Source of the DNA: an uncultured Rhizobium sp.
Lineage (GTDB): Bacteria; Pseudomonadota; Alphaproteobacteria; Rhizobiales; Rhizobiaceae
Reading direction: 5' to 3'
NCBI GenBank assembly: GCA_945952045.1
Contig: CAMFHE010000001.1
Span: 200,041 to 264,040 of the forward strand
DNA: 64,000 nt
The notes under the pieces were generated by a model that saw nothing but the letters and a program-made list of their open reading frames with translations, was not told where the DNA came from and searched no databases. Positions 42,594 to 52,265 of the stretch are shown here, one piece after another. Within the stretch, counting starts at the first letter, position 1, and every line of letters begins with the position of its first letter. Both the position numbers and the translations under genes were made by a program.

Positions 42594-44423
42594 TTAAGCG
42601 GCCCTTAGTATTGCGCGTTGACGTTGCGCAGGCTCGCTCTGTTGTGCAAGCGTGAAGCGTCCCACCAGCGTATTGAGGTGAGCGCCTTCCTGCGCAAGGC
42701 GATGGCTGGCGGCGCTATTTTCCTCGACCATCGCCGCGTTTTGCTGGGTCACCTGATCGAGCTGATTGACCGCCGTGTTGACTTCTCCAAGGCCGATCGA
42801 CTGCTCGCGGGCGGAGGCGGCGATGGCGCCGACATGGTCGTTGATGGCGGCGATCTGGGTGCCGATCTCGCGCAATGCCGAACCGGTGGCGCTGACGAGG
42901 TGCACGCCGCTACCGACTTCCGCCGTGGAGTTGCGGATGAGGTCCTTGATTTCGCGAGCGGCCTTGGCGGAACGCTGTGCCAGTTCGCGGACTTCCTGGG
43001 CGACGACGGCAAAGCCCTTGCCCGCTTCGCCGGCCCGCGCTGCCTCCACACCGGCATTCAGCGCCAGAAGGTTCGTCTGGAAGGCGATCTCGTCAATGAC
43101 GCCGATGATACCGGCGATCTGCTCGGAGGAGCTTTCGATGCGTTGCATCGCTGCTACTGCATCGGCGACGATCTGGCCGGATTTCGCAGCGCTTGTATTG
43201 GCGTCGGCCGCAATGCCCTGTGCTTCCACAGCGCGCTTTGCCGAATTCGAGACGTTGGCGGTGATCTGGTCGAGGGCGGCTGCGGTTTCTTCGAGCGACG
43301 CTGCCTGTTGTTCCGTGCGGCGCGAGAGATCGTTGGTGGCGCCGCTGATTTCCTGTGTGCCGCTTTCGATCGACTGGACGGCGCCGGAAACGGCCGTCAA
43401 CGTACTGCCGAGTTCGGCGACGGCAGCGTTGAGGTCGGCGCGCAACTGCTCGAAATCGGGTGCGAAGGGTTCGTCGAGACGGAAGCTCAGATCGCCCGCG
43501 GCCAACCGGCGCAGGCCGGCGGCCAGACCGGCGGTCGCCTCGTCGAGGCGTGCCTGTGCCGCTGCTTCGGCCGCTGCCTGAATATGTTGACGCTCGCTCT
43601 CCGCCCTCTGGCGCGCTTCGAGCGCTTCCGCCTCCAGCCGTTCTTTTTCGACGGCTGCCTGACGGAAAATTTCAACCGCATCGGCCATTTGGCCGAGTTC
43701 GTTGCTGCGACCGGTGAAGGGAATGGACGATCCAGTGTCGCCTTCCGCGAGTTTGCGCATCGATGCGGTCAGGCTGCGAATCGGCCGCGCAATGTTGCTG
43801 AGGCCGTAGATTGCGGCCCCGACCGTCAGCAAGGCGGCGATGGCGAGAACCGTGAAGACGACGTTTGTTGCCGTTGTATAGCTATCCTCCGCCGCCTGTA
43901 CGACAGTGGCCGCATCGTTCACATTTTCCTGAACCAGTTGTTCGATCGCCTGCATGACCGGCTCAATGACCTCGCGCTGCGCGGCGATTGCCGTCATCGT
44001 CGCATCGACATCACGGGCGCGCGATGCGGCAAGGGTCGCTGCTCCGAGCTTGTCATACGCTTCGAATTTTTCTCGCATCAGTCCCAAATGTCGGCGCTCG
44101 GCATCCGTCGTGACGAAGGGCTGGTATTTGTCGAGCGTGGCGAATGTCGAGCGTACCTGTGTGGCGATTGCCGCTTCGGCTGCGCTTTGCGCCTCGGCTG
44201 TTTTCGAGGTTACATGCGCAAGATAGGCAAGACGAAGCTTCAAGGCCTCGGATTCGACGGCACGGGCAATATTGACGCTCGGCAGGGATCCGTAGGCGAT
44301 AAGATTGGAGGAGGAATAGAGTGTCTTCAGCGCCGTTTGCGTCGTTGCTGCAAACGTCGCGCAAATGATTGCGAAAAGACCAAAGATGATAATCAGGCTG
44401 GTTCTGATGGTCAGGCGGCGCAT
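42594..44423 (-). CDS. Methyl-accepting chemotaxis protein
   Basis: About 609 residues from ATG 44423 (GGAG upstream). Membrane helix 1 at about 7-29, a four-helix-bundle style sensor (MCP 4HB type) up to about 185, helix 2 at about 188-211, a HAMP domain, and the signalling domain with the hairpin tip QTNLLALNAGVEAARAGEAG and VVAQEVRELAQRSAKAAREI. It ends without the NWETF tail used for methylase docking. The signal is unknown; no che genes are near. Confidence 0.93.
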   Translation of the reverse strand: MRRLTIRTSLIIIFGLFAIICATFAATTQTALKTLYSSSNLIAYGSLPSVNIARAVESEALKLRLAYLAHVTSKTAEAQSAAEAAIATQVRSTFATLDKYQPFVTTDAERRHLGLMREKFEAYDKLGAATLAASRARDVDATMTAIAAQREVIEPVMQAIEQLVQENVNDAATVVQAAEDSYTTATNVVFTVLAIAALLTVGAAIYGLSNIARPIRSLTASMRKLAEGDTGSSIPFTGRSNELGQMADAVEIFRQAAVEKERLEAEALEARQRAESERQHIQAAAEAAAQARLDEATAGLAAGLRRLAAGDLSFRLDEPFAPDFEQLRADLNAAVAELGSTLTAVSGAVQSIESGTQEISGATNDLSRRTEQQAASLEETAAALDQITANVSNSAKRAVEAQGIAADANTSAAKSGQIVADAVAAMQRIESSSEQIAGIIGVIDEIAFQTNLLALNAGVEAARAGEAGKGFAVVAQEVRELAQRSAKAAREIKDLIRNSTAEVGSGVHLVSATGSALREIGTQIAAINDHVGAIAASAREQSIGLGEVNTAVNQLDQVTQQNAAMVEENSAASHRLAQEGAHLNTLVGRFTLAQQSEPAQRQRAILRAA

Positions 44424-44704
44424 CCACTGGCTCCGGTGAGGATATTTATGCGATACGGCATAATTGCAGCAACCGCCTAAGCCTTGCCTTCCCACGTCCG
44501 CGAGGATGCAGATATTCTCTGGGCAGTTTTTGTTCTTTCTGGGCGTCGTGAGCGAAAACTGCTCAATGGCGTGAGATGAAGCAAGAAAAGGCGAACCAAT
44601 TTTGCCCAGCCGACTTAAATAATAGGCAAAGTCATTGAAATCACAAGCTACTCCAATAGTAAGCTGCTGAAACGCAAGAATCACTGGAGCATCGGTCGCC
44701 TTTT

Positions 44705-45703
44705 ATGACATCCTCTCGACGGCCTTTTCGCAATGCCGACTTGAAGCTCAAGATGCTCGAGGAACGGCTGAAGCTGGGCACATGGATTTTCGATTCCGAG
44801 GGTTCGGAAGCGATCTGGTCCGACGGTCTTTTTCGGCTTCTGGGTATGGATCCCGGGGCCGTCGTACCAACGATCGATCTGTTGATGTCGCTGATGCACC
44901 CCGATGATCGTCTCGGACATGCCACCACCGCAGAACTCGTCACCGATCCGCGCATCCGCAACCGCCGCTTTCGCCTGATCCGTCCGGATGGACGGTTGCT
45001 TCATATCCAGAACCATGCCGAACCGCATTTTGACCGCAATGGCCGGCTCAGCTTTCTTGTGGGGGTCGCAGTCGATGTCACCGACGAGGAAAATCTGCAG
45101 TTGCGACTGCGTGAACAGCAGCAGGTTGCCGAAATCATCGACGAGCTTGGCGCCGGCCATATCTGGCGCGCCGACCGGCACGGCAAGTTGAAGGATGTCA
45201 GGCACTGGGGCGAACTGACCGGCCAATCGCATGAGGATGCGCGCGACTGGTCCAAGCTCTCTGCCATTCATCCAGATGACCGCGCCACGTTCCGCGCCGC
45301 CTGGGAGAAAGCAATCAACACGCGGTCGGAGTACCGTTCCACGGTCCGCGTGCGCAACGCCGCCGGTCAATACCTGACCGTGGTCGGCCGAGGCATGCCG
45401 GCAAAACTCGTCGATGGCGAAATCACCGAATGGCTGGGCTTTTCGCAGATCATCGGTCCGTCGCTTTCGGATCGCAACGACCTGAAACCGGCCCAGATCC
45501 GCGCGGCCCGCGCCTTGCTGGACTGGAGCGCGCAGGAACTGGCGGATCGTGCCGGCGTCTCCTTCTCCACATTGAGACGAATGGAGAAATCGACCGATAC
45601 CATCCAGGAGAACATGATCGCCAAGGTCCGCGCCGTTCTCATGGAAAACGGCATCCTGCTTTATGACGACGGTCGTGGCCGCATCGGTGCGACGTTGGCC
45701 TGA
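44705..45703 (+). CDS. PAS-PAS protein with C-terminal XRE-type helix-turn-helix
   Basis: 332 residues. Two PAS-like domains (about 20-135 and 140-255): the first has GTWIFDSEGSEAIWSDGLFR and ends FLVGVAVDVTDEENL, the second ends EITEWLGFSQII. The last 75 residues form a helix-turn-helix (IRAARALLDWSAQELADRAG, then VSFSTLRRMEK) as in XRE/Cro proteins. With no kinase or cyclase domain it is likely a one-component sensor that binds DNA itself. Its start at 44705 lacks a strong ribosome site. Confidence 0.85.
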   Translation: MTSSRRPFRNADLKLKMLEERLKLGTWIFDSEGSEAIWSDGLFRLLGMDPGAVVPTIDLLMSLMHPDDRLGHATTAELVTDPRIRNRRFRLIRPDGRLLHIQNHAEPHFDRNGRLSFLVGVAVDVTDEENLQLRLREQQQVAEIIDELGAGHIWRADRHGKLKDVRHWGELTGQSHEDARDWSKLSAIHPDDRATFRAAWEKAINTRSEYRSTVRVRNAAGQYLTVVGRGMPAKLVDGEITEWLGFSQIIGPSLSDRNDLKPAQIRAARALLDWSAQELADRAGVSFSTLRRMEKSTDTIQENMIAKVRAVLMENGILLYDDGRGRIGATLA

Positions 45704-45712
45704 CGCTGTCGC

Positions 45713-45943
45713 TCAGTCGGCGGCGATCAGGCCATCGAACACTTCCAGCAAGGAATCGACGATGGCTTGGCCGAGTGCATTGGCGGTTTCGGCAATCCGT
45801 TCGTCACTGGGATCGCGCGCAGCAACGGCAAAGTCGCCGCCCTGATTTGCAACGATTGCCCGGGCGCGTTCGATAGCCCATTGTGCGAAGTCGCTGCGGT
45901 TTGAAATCGTCGCGGTTTCTGTTGGTTCGTCCATCGTTTTCAT
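45713..45943 (-). CDS. Small acidic protein of unknown function
   Basis: 76 residues. Helical and acidic, with RSDFAQWAIERARAIVANQG and ETANALGQAIVDSLLEVFDG. It meets the PAS-PAS gene tail to tail with 9 bases between stops. The ribosome site is weak and the start at 45943 or 45934 is undecided. I do not recognise a family. Confidence 0.55.
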   Translation of the reverse strand: MKTMDEPTETATISNRSDFAQWAIERARAIVANQGGDFAVAARDPSDERIAETANALGQAIVDSLLEVFDGLIAAD

Positions 45944-46139
45944 CTCTCGTCGGGGGATATGGAGTTTGCCGGGTGGCTTGTAACCTGTTTGCGGATTTCA
46001 GGACAGCATATTGCGTTGGCTGTTCCCCGCGCTGTTTGCCTTGATTACAAGCCTGTGCGGCTCATCTTATCTTTCCACAGCCGCCTGACATGCCGATCGG
46101 CACTGTTGTCACCGAACCGGATGTCTATCGCAAACCATA

Positions 46140-47684
46140 CTATTCCATGGCGACGCTGTGATCGACGGCAGGGGCTATGCGCGGCTTACGCAAAAGCAGC
46201 ACCAACGGCATCACGCCCACCGACAACAACATCAACAGCTTGAAATCGTCCATATAGGCGATGATCGTCGCTTGCAGCGTAATCGTGCCGTCGAGCGCGG
46301 CGCGGCCGGCTGCGGTCAGCGGATTGAGGTGTTCCTGCACCGCCGGATTGTTGAAAGCATGGTTGAAGGGCGTCACGTAAGCCGCGATGCTCTCGTGATT
46401 GCTCTGGACGTTTTCGGTGATCAGCGCCGTGACCAGCGAAATGCCGACCGAGGAGCCGATATTGCGCGAGAGATTATAGAGGCCGGTGCCATCGCCGCGC
46501 ATCTGGGGCGGCAGGGTGGAAAACGCCATCGTCGTCAGCGGCACGAACAGGAAGCCCAGACCGGCGCCCTGGATGAAACCGACGGAAACAATGGTCCATT
46601 GCGAGACCTCCGGCGTCCAGGCGGTCATGTCGTACATTGCCCAGGCCGTCAGGCCGAGACCAGCGAGCAGCAGCAGGCGCGTATCCACCTTGCCGATCAA
46701 CTTGCCGACGATGAACATGCACACCATCGTCCCGACACCGCGCGGCCCCATGACGATGCCGGCGGTGATGACCGGATAGCCCATCAGCGTCTGCAGATAG
46801 GGCGTCATCAGCGCCAGCGAGGCGAGATAGGTGATGCCGATCACGAAGATGAACACCATGCTGACGGCAAAATTCTGGTCGAGGAACAGCCTCGGATTGA
46901 CGAAGGGTTTGTCCGCCGTCAGCGTATGCACGAACAGTAGATAGAAGGCGGAGGCGCAGACGATGGCCTCGATCATGATTTCGCCCGAGGAAAACCAGTC
47001 GAGTTGTTCGCCACGGTCGAGGAAAAGCTGCAGCGAGGCGATGAACAGGCTCATCATACTGAAGCCGAACCAGTCAAGCTTGGCCAGCGCATCCCGTTTC
47101 GTCTCGGAAACAAAGATGACGATACCGGCAAAGGCCAGCGCCCCAATGGGAACGTTGATGTAGAACACCCAGCGCCAGCTGATATTGTCCGTCAGCCAGC
47201 CGCCGATGACCGGCCCGAGAACCGGCCCGACCATCACCGAAACACCGAACAGCGCCATGGCCGAGCCGCGCTCTTCCACAGTGTAGATATCGAGCAGGAT
47301 ACCCTGCGACAGCGGCACCAGCGAGGCGCCGAACAGGCCCTGCAACAGGCGGAAGGCAACGATCTGGTTCAGCGACTGCGCCAGTCCGCAGAGGACGGAG
47401 GCGCCGACGAAGCCGGCAATTGCCGTCAGCAACACGCGCTTGCGCCCGAACTTGGCCGAGAGGAAACCGGACGGCGGCGTCATGATGGCGGCGGCGACGA
47501 TATAGGAGGTCAGCACCCAGTTGATCTGGTCGGCGGATGCCGAAACGCTGCCCTGGATATAGGGCAGCGCCACATTGGCGATGGTCGTGTCCAGCGCCTG
47601 CATGATGACCGCGAGGATGACGCAGGCGGTGATCGCGCCGCGATTGGCGACCACGGCCGCCGGGGATGCGCTTGCGCTAGCCAT
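46140..47684 (-). CDS. MFS multidrug efflux pump, DHA2 (EmrB/QacA) family
   Basis: About 514 residues from ATG 47684, overlapping the membrane fusion gene by 8 bases. It has about 14 membrane helices and the DHA2 signatures VILAVIMQALDTTIANVALP in helix 1 and GPVLGPVIGGWLTDNISWRW in helix 5. In EmrB-type systems this protein couples proton flow to export of hydrophobic drugs or uncouplers through the fusion protein encoded upstream and an outer membrane channel. Confidence 0.93.
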   Translation of the reverse strand: MASASASPAAVVANRGAITACVILAVIMQALDTTIANVALPYIQGSVSASADQINWVLTSYIVAAAIMTPPSGFLSAKFGRKRVLLTAIAGFVGASVLCGLAQSLNQIVAFRLLQGLFGASLVPLSQGILLDIYTVEERGSAMALFGVSVMVGPVLGPVIGGWLTDNISWRWVFYINVPIGALAFAGIVIFVSETKRDALAKLDWFGFSMMSLFIASLQLFLDRGEQLDWFSSGEIMIEAIVCASAFYLLFVHTLTADKPFVNPRLFLDQNFAVSMVFIFVIGITYLASLALMTPYLQTLMGYPVITAGIVMGPRGVGTMVCMFIVGKLIGKVDTRLLLLAGLGLTAWAMYDMTAWTPEVSQWTIVSVGFIQGAGLGFLFVPLTTMAFSTLPPQMRGDGTGLYNLSRNIGSSVGISLVTALITENVQSNHESIAAYVTPFNHAFNNPAVQEHLNPLTAAGRAALDGTITLQATIIAYMDDFKLLMLLSVGVMPLVLLLRKPRIAPAVDHSVAME

Positions 47685-48906
47685 GGACCTTGCCATTGTA
47701 GCGGTCCACCAGCTTCTGCACGACATCCGGTAGGCCGCGGACATGGCCGGTCTCGACATCGACGACGGTGCTCATGCCGACGCGCAGCGGCGGCTTGCCG
47801 GCGGTATCCTCTATGCTGACGCGCATGGGAATGCGCTGCACCACCTTGACCCAGTTGCCGGTCGTGTTCTGCGCGGGCAGAAGCGAGAAGGATGAACCCG
47901 AGGCCGGGCTGATGCTTTCGACCTTGCCCGTCCAGACGACGCCCGGATAGGCATCCACCTCGATCTTGGCTTCCTGGCCGGGCTTCACATAGGTCAGCTC
48001 GGTTTCCTTGGGGCTGGCGGCGATCCACAGGTGGTCGGTGGCGACAAGCGAAAACGCCTGTTGCGAGGCCTGAAGATAGGAGCCGACCTGTAGAGCATTC
48101 ACGTTGGTCACGACGCCGTCGAAGGGAGCGCGCACGATGCTATGGTCCAGTTCGCGCTGGGCGTTGTCGACATTGGCTTTCGCCTGCAGATAGAGCGGGT
48201 TCTGCTCGACCGGCTGGTCGGCGTCGCCACCGAGCTGGGCCAGCGTCGCTGCCGCTTCCGCCTGGGAGACGGCGACCTTTTGCCGGGCGGCGTCGAGATT
48301 ATGCTTGGCTTCGTCAAATGCCGTGCGCGTGGCGCCGCCGCTGTTCACCAGGTTCTGCTGGCGGTCGAATTGCGCCTGAAAATACGGCAGGTCCGCTTCC
48401 GACTGCGTGGTCTCGGCCAGCGAATGGCGGTAGCTCGCCTTCAGGTTTTCGATCTGGTTGCGCTGGATGCCGAGCTGCGCCTTTGCGCCGTCGAGCGTGA
48501 TGCGGAAGGCATCGGTGCGAAGGTTGAACAGCACCTGGCCGGCCTTGACCGTTTCGTTCTCATGCACGTCGATCTTCTCGACGATGCCGGAGACATCCGT
48601 GGTGATGCCCACCATGTCGGCCTGGATATAGGCGTTGTCGGTGGTCATGATCTGACCGCCATTGACATAATAATAGCCTCCGACCACCAGCGCCACCGGC
48701 AGGAGCGCAAACAGCAGCGGCCGCACGAGGCTTCGTTTGCGGCGCGGCCGGATATCGACGGGCGCTGTGGTCGGCGAGGAGGTCGAGACCGAGGACGGCG
48801 CTTCGGCGACGGTTTCCTGCGCTGCAGCGCTTTCGATTTCAGTGTCAGGCGAGGTGGTCTTGGCGTCGGCATCGGAAACGACGCGGAATGTGGGTTTGTC
48901 AGCCAT
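47677..48906 (-). CDS. HlyD-family membrane fusion protein (EmrA-like)
   Basis: About 409 residues from ATG 48906. A cytoplasmic N-terminus rich in Ser and Thr, one membrane helix (about 63-82, LLFALLPVALVVGGYYYV), then NAYIQADMVGITTDVSGIV and VKAGQVLF of the lipoyl half, a helical hairpin, and the return half APFDGVVTNVNALQVG. Overlaps the MarR gene upstream and the pump gene downstream, giving the emrRAB order. Confidence 0.92.
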   Translation of the reverse strand: MADKPTFRVVSDADAKTTSPDTEIESAAAQETVAEAPSSVSTSSPTTAPVDIRPRRKRSLVRPLLFALLPVALVVGGYYYVNGGQIMTTDNAYIQADMVGITTDVSGIVEKIDVHENETVKAGQVLFNLRTDAFRITLDGAKAQLGIQRNQIENLKASYRHSLAETTQSEADLPYFQAQFDRQQNLVNSGGATRTAFDEAKHNLDAARQKVAVSQAEAAATLAQLGGDADQPVEQNPLYLQAKANVDNAQRELDHSIVRAPFDGVVTNVNALQVGSYLQASQQAFSLVATDHLWIAASPKETELTYVKPGQEAKIEVDAYPGVVWTGKVESISPASGSSFSLLPAQNTTGNWVKVVQRIPMRVSIEDTAGKPPLRVGMSTVVDVETGHVRGLPDVVQKLVDRYNGKVHG

Positions 48907-49372
48907 GCTTTTGCTCTTTTTCAGCAATCGGGGTCTCGCACGCGGCCACGAGGTTGGTCTTGATTTCGGATAAGACGTCGAAGGCTTCCGCCAGCCGGTC
49001 GGGCGCAATGCCCGAAAGCGCCTCGGTCCGCGTGACGTCGGCCAGTTCTTGAATTTCATCCAGCAACGGTCGGACATCGTCTCGCAGATGCAGCAGCCAG
49101 ATGCGCCGGTCCGTCGGATGGCGGCGGCGCTCGATGAAACCGCGATCGGCAAGCTGATCGAGCACACGCACCAGCGCGATCGGCTCTATTTCGAGAAGTT
49201 CCGCCAAGCCACCCTGATGAATACCCTCATTCTTCGAGAGATAGGCAAGCGCGCGCCATTGCGGGCGCGTCAGCCCAAGGCTTTGGGCCCGTTGCTCGAA
49301 CCGCTTGCGCAGCAGACGAGCGATATCGGCGAGAAGAGCCAGCGAATGCGCGGTCGTGTCCATTGGTGGCAT
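48899..49372 (-). CDS. MarR-family transcriptional regulator
   Basis: 157 residues. The winged helix-turn-helix is clear (LTRPQWRALAYLSKNEG, GLAELLEIEPIALVRVLDQL, then the wing RRRHPTDRRIW). It heads the efflux operon and should repress it until an inhibitor or phenolic compound binds. Start codons at 49372 and 49363 both lack a good ribosome site and the dyads begin right at the first, so the message may be nearly leaderless. Confidence 0.92.
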   Translation of the reverse strand: MPPMDTTAHSLALLADIARLLRKRFEQRAQSLGLTRPQWRALAYLSKNEGIHQGGLAELLEIEPIALVRVLDQLADRGFIERRRHPTDRRIWLLHLRDDVRPLLDEIQELADVTRTEALSGIAPDRLAEAFDVLSEIKTNLVAACETPIAEKEQKHG

Positions 49373-49373
49373 G

Positions 49374-49408
49374 ATTATTAGGGTGCTAATGATAGTGATC
49401 TATATCAT
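49374..49408. promoter_or_regulatory. Two overlapping inverted repeats, candidate MarR operators
   Basis: ATTATTAG (49374-49381) and CTAATGAT (49386-49393) match at 7 of 8 positions with a 4-base spacer. ATGATA (49389-49394) and TATCAT (49403-49408) form a second dyad. Both abut the start codon of the MarR gene, where a bound repressor would block the promoter of the efflux operon. Confidence 0.5.
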
Positions 49409-49516
49409 ATGGCTACGGAACGAAATAGAGCCGCACAACAAAATTATGACAGCCGGTGACAGAATGTCGCGGCAGCTGCGATTATCCGTTTCGAGGGTGA
49501 GATTTGGCGTCGGACC

Positions 49517-49990
49517 TCAGTCCGTGCCGACCTGAAAGCGCTGTGCCTTGATCGTCTTCATCACCAGGCTTGTCTCGATGCTGTCGACGCATTTCAACCG
49601 GGCGATTTTCTCCTTGATGAAGCGCTCGTAATGGTCGAGACCACTGCTCATTACCTTCAGCACGTAATCCTTCGAGCCGGTGACGAGATGGCATTCCAGC
49701 ACCTCGTCCCAGCTTTGGACCGCCGTTTCGAACATGCGAATCTCGTCGTCATGCTGGCGGCTGAGGCGAACGGTGGCGATTGCCGTCATCGTCCAGCCTT
49801 CGATGGCCGGATCGATGAGCGCCGCATAACCCTGGATGATGCCGGCGTCTTCGAGCCGTCGCAAGCGGCGCAGGCAGGCAGAGGCGGAAAGCCCGACGCG
49901 GTCAGCCAGTTCGTTGTTGGTGATGCGCGCATCGGCCGATAATTCCTTCAGAATTCGCCGGTCGAGATCGTCAGCAATTTTCTGCGCCAT
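49517..49990 (-). CDS. Lrp/AsnC-family transcriptional regulator
   Basis: About 157 residues from ATG 49990. The helix-turn-helix (LDRRILKELSADARITNNEL, SASACLRRLRRLEDAGII) is followed by a RAM ligand domain (ECHLVTGSKDYVLKV). It is transcribed away from a methionine gamma-lyase-like gene. In Pseudomonas putida the Lrp-type MdeR sits divergently beside the methionine gamma-lyase gene and activates it, so the same pairing is likely here. Confidence 0.93.
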   Translation of the reverse strand: MAQKIADDLDRRILKELSADARITNNELADRVGLSASACLRRLRRLEDAGIIQGYAALIDPAIEGWTMTAIATVRLSRQHDDEIRMFETAVQSWDEVLECHLVTGSKDYVLKVMSSGLDHYERFIKEKIARLKCVDSIETSLVMKTIKAQRFQVGTD

Positions 49991-50069
49991 TTTTTCGAAA
50001 TCTCCGCAGGAATTTGCGCCACAAGACAATTCCGCGCGCCAAATAGCAAGAACACGCCAGCGAATCTGC

Positions 50070-50075
50070 TATAAT
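50070..50075 (+). promoter_or_regulatory. Possible -10 element before the gamma-lyase gene
   Basis: A perfect TATAAT lies 42 bases before the start codon of the PLP enzyme gene in the Lrp-facing intergenic region. No good -35 box is seen 17 bases upstream, as often in activator-dependent promoters. Confidence 0.35.
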
Positions 50076-50116
50076 TTGCAATGCGAAGTACGTGACATCG
50101 AATGAGGAGAGGTTTC

Positions 50117-51400
50117 ATGACTGCGCCGCATCCCCCGAGAACCCATATCGGCAACCACGCCCTGCATCCCGAAACGCAGATGCTGAACTATGGCTACGAT
50201 CCGGAACTGTCCGAAGGCGCGGTCAAGCCGCCGGTCTTCCTGACCTCGACCTTCGTCTTCAAGTCGGCCGAGGACGGGCGCGATTTCTTCGATTACGTCT
50301 CCGGCCGCAAGGAACCGCCGGAAGGCAAGGGCGCGGGTCTGGTCTATTCGCGGTTCAACCATCCCAACAGCGAAATCGTCGAAGATCGTCTTGCCGTCTA
50401 CGAACGCACCGAAAGCTGCGCGCTGTTCTCGTCCGGCATGTCGGCGATTGCCACGACGCTGCTCGCTTTCGTGCGGCCGGGCGATGCCGTGCTTCACTCA
50501 CAGCCGCTTTATGGCGGCACGGAGACGCTGCTGGCGAAAACCTTCCTCAATCTCGGCGTTTCCGCCGTCGGTTTTGCCGATGGCGTCGGCGAGGCCTCGG
50601 TGCGGGCGGCGGCGGAGGAGGCGATGCGCAAAGGCCGCGTCTCCGTCATCCTCACCGAAACGCCTGCCAATCCGACCAACAGCCTGGTCGATATCGCCAT
50701 GATCCGGCGGGTGGCCGACATGATCGGCGCCAAGCAGGGCCATATGCCGATCGTTGCCTGCGACAACACCCTGCTCGGTCCGGTCTTCCAGCGGCCAATC
50801 GAGCATGGCGCCGATATCTCGCTCTATTCGCTGACCAAATATGTCGGTGGCCATTCCGACCTGATCGCGGGCGCTGCGCTTGGTAGCAAGGCGGTGATGA
50901 AGCAGGTGAAGGCGTTGCGCGGCGCGATCGGCACGCAGCTCGATCCGCATTCCTGCTGGATGCTCGGCCGTTCGCTTGAAACGCTGCAGATCCGCATGGA
51001 GCGCGCCAACAGCAACGCCAGAGCAGTGGCCGATTTCCTGCGCGATCATCCCAAGGTGGAGACGATCCACTATCTCTCCTACAGCGATCCGAACTCGCCG
51101 ACCGGTCAAACTTTCGCCGCGCAATGCACCGGCGCCGGCTCGACGTTCTCCTTCGATATCAAGGGCGGTCAGCCGGCCTCGTTCCGCTTCCTGAATGCGC
51201 TGAAGATCTTCAAGCTGGCCGTCAGCCTCGGGGGAACGGAGTCGCTGGCGTCACATCCGGCGACGATGACCCATTCAGGCGTGCCGGTGGAGGTGCGCCA
51301 GCGCATCGGCGTGCTCGACTCCACCATCCGCCTGTCGATCGGCATCGAGCATCCGGACGATCTCGTCGCCGACCTCACGCTTGCGCTCGACGAGGCCTGA
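50117..51400 (+). CDS. Cys/Met metabolism PLP enzyme, methionine gamma-lyase-like
   Basis: About 427 residues from ATG 50117, behind GAGGAGA. The PLP lysine is Lys241 in [17 protein letters not shown]. Other family marks are [36 protein letters not shown], and [10 protein letters not shown]. Members are gamma-lyases, gamma-synthases or O-acyl-homoserine sulfhydrylases; with the divergent Lrp regulator, breakdown of methionine to methanethiol, ammonia and 2-oxobutyrate is most likely. An insertion around [11 protein letters not shown] distinguishes it from the canonical enzymes. Confidence 0.88.
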   Translation: MTAPHPPRTHIGNHALHPETQMLNYGYDPELSEGAVKPPVFLTSTFVFKSAEDGRDFFDYVSGRKEPPEGKGAGLVYSRFNHPNSEIVEDRLAVYERTESCALFSSGMSAIATTLLAFVRPGDAVLHSQPLYGGTETLLAKTFLNLGVSAVGFADGVGEASVRAAAEEAMRKGRVSVILTETPANPTNSLVDIAMIRRVADMIGAKQGHMPIVACDNTLLGPVFQRPIEHGADISLYSLTKYVGGHSDLIAGAALGSKAVMKQVKALRGAIGTQLDPHSCWMLGRSLETLQIRMERANSNARAVADFLRDHPKVETIHYLSYSDPNSPTGQTFAAQCTGAGSTFSFDIKGGQPASFRFLNALKIFKLAVSLGGTESLASHPATMTHSGVPVEVRQRIGVLDSTIRLSIGIEHPDDLVADLTLALDEA

Positions 51401-51401
51401 T

Positions 51402-52244
51402 TCAGCCCTCGTCGCGAAAGCTTGCCGTGGCGGGCGGCGGGGGGCTGCGGTGGAATTTTGCGCCCTTGCGCCAGAGTTTCAGCGCTTCCCAGTGGATGCC
51501 GGCGATGATCTTCAGCGTCATGAACGGAAAGCGGAGCAGGCATTTGCCAAGGCTTGCGCTTGTCAGCGCCGTGGCACTGCCGTTGAAGGTCGCGGCCAGA
51601 AGCGGCTCATCTCCGGCGGTTTCGTGAATGCGGAGCTTGACCGTCCTGCCCGGCGGCAGAACACGGAAGTGATAGCGCGCATCCATGTCGATGAACGGTG
51701 AAACGTGGAAGATCTTCGCGCGCGTCTGGCGTATGCCGGCCGCGCTCGCCTCGCCCGGGAGAACGGGCGCGACATAGCTATGCCGCTCTCCGAATGTGTT
51801 GCGCACCGCATAGATGATGGCAATCAGCCGGTTGCGCTCATTATAGGCGAAGTAGGTCGAGATGGGGTTAAACACGTAGCCGAAGATGCGTGGATAGGCG
51901 AGCAACAGGATGCGCGCAGCCGTCGGCTCGCATCCCGCCAGCGTCAACAACCGGTCCGCATATTGCCGAAGTGTCTCGCCCTCATGCTCGACGTGGTCGC
52001 TCTCTTGGAACGACAGGATGCCGCGCCCGTTGACGCCGAGCAGCGGAGACATGCGGCCAAGCTCGTCGAGCCTGTCGATATCGACTAGCAGCGAAAACAC
52101 CGAGTAGCTGAAGCGATGGCCGAAGGGGGACAATCGCTGGTGCATTACCTTGCCGTGATAAAGCGTGCCGGGGGCGGCGGGCGGTGGCCCGTTCTCCTCC
52201 ATGGTCGTGATGCGCACGCCGTTCATGCCATTGCTTTCGTTCAT
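51402..52244 (-). CDS. DUF1365 family protein
   Basis: 280 residues. It shows the DUF1365 opening GTLYHGKVMHQRLSPFGHRF and the segment AYPRIFGYVFNPISTYFAY. Family members are encoded almost always with a cyclopropane-fatty-acid-synthase-like methyltransferase and an FAD amine-oxidase-like protein, both in this region. The proteins are thought to take part in fatty-acid modification; their reaction is not known to me. It is 21 bases after the DUF2147 gene and shares its promoter. Confidence 0.9.
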   Translation of the reverse strand: MNESNGMNGVRITTMEENGPPPAAPGTLYHGKVMHQRLSPFGHRFSYSVFSLLVDIDRLDELGRMSPLLGVNGRGILSFQESDHVEHEGETLRQYADRLLTLAGCEPTAARILLLAYPRIFGYVFNPISTYFAYNERNRLIAIIYAVRNTFGERHSYVAPVLPGEASAAGIRQTRAKIFHVSPFIDMDARYHFRVLPPGRTVKLRIHETAGDEPLLAATFNGSATALTSASLGKCLLRFPFMTLKIIAGIHWEALKLWRKGAKFHRSPPPPATASFRDEG

Positions 52245-52265
52245 TTCAAACGTCGATATTGCGGC

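Noticed and set aside
42618..44480. 620-codon open frame on the plus strand
   Set aside because: Antisense to the chemotaxis receptor, which has all expected domains.
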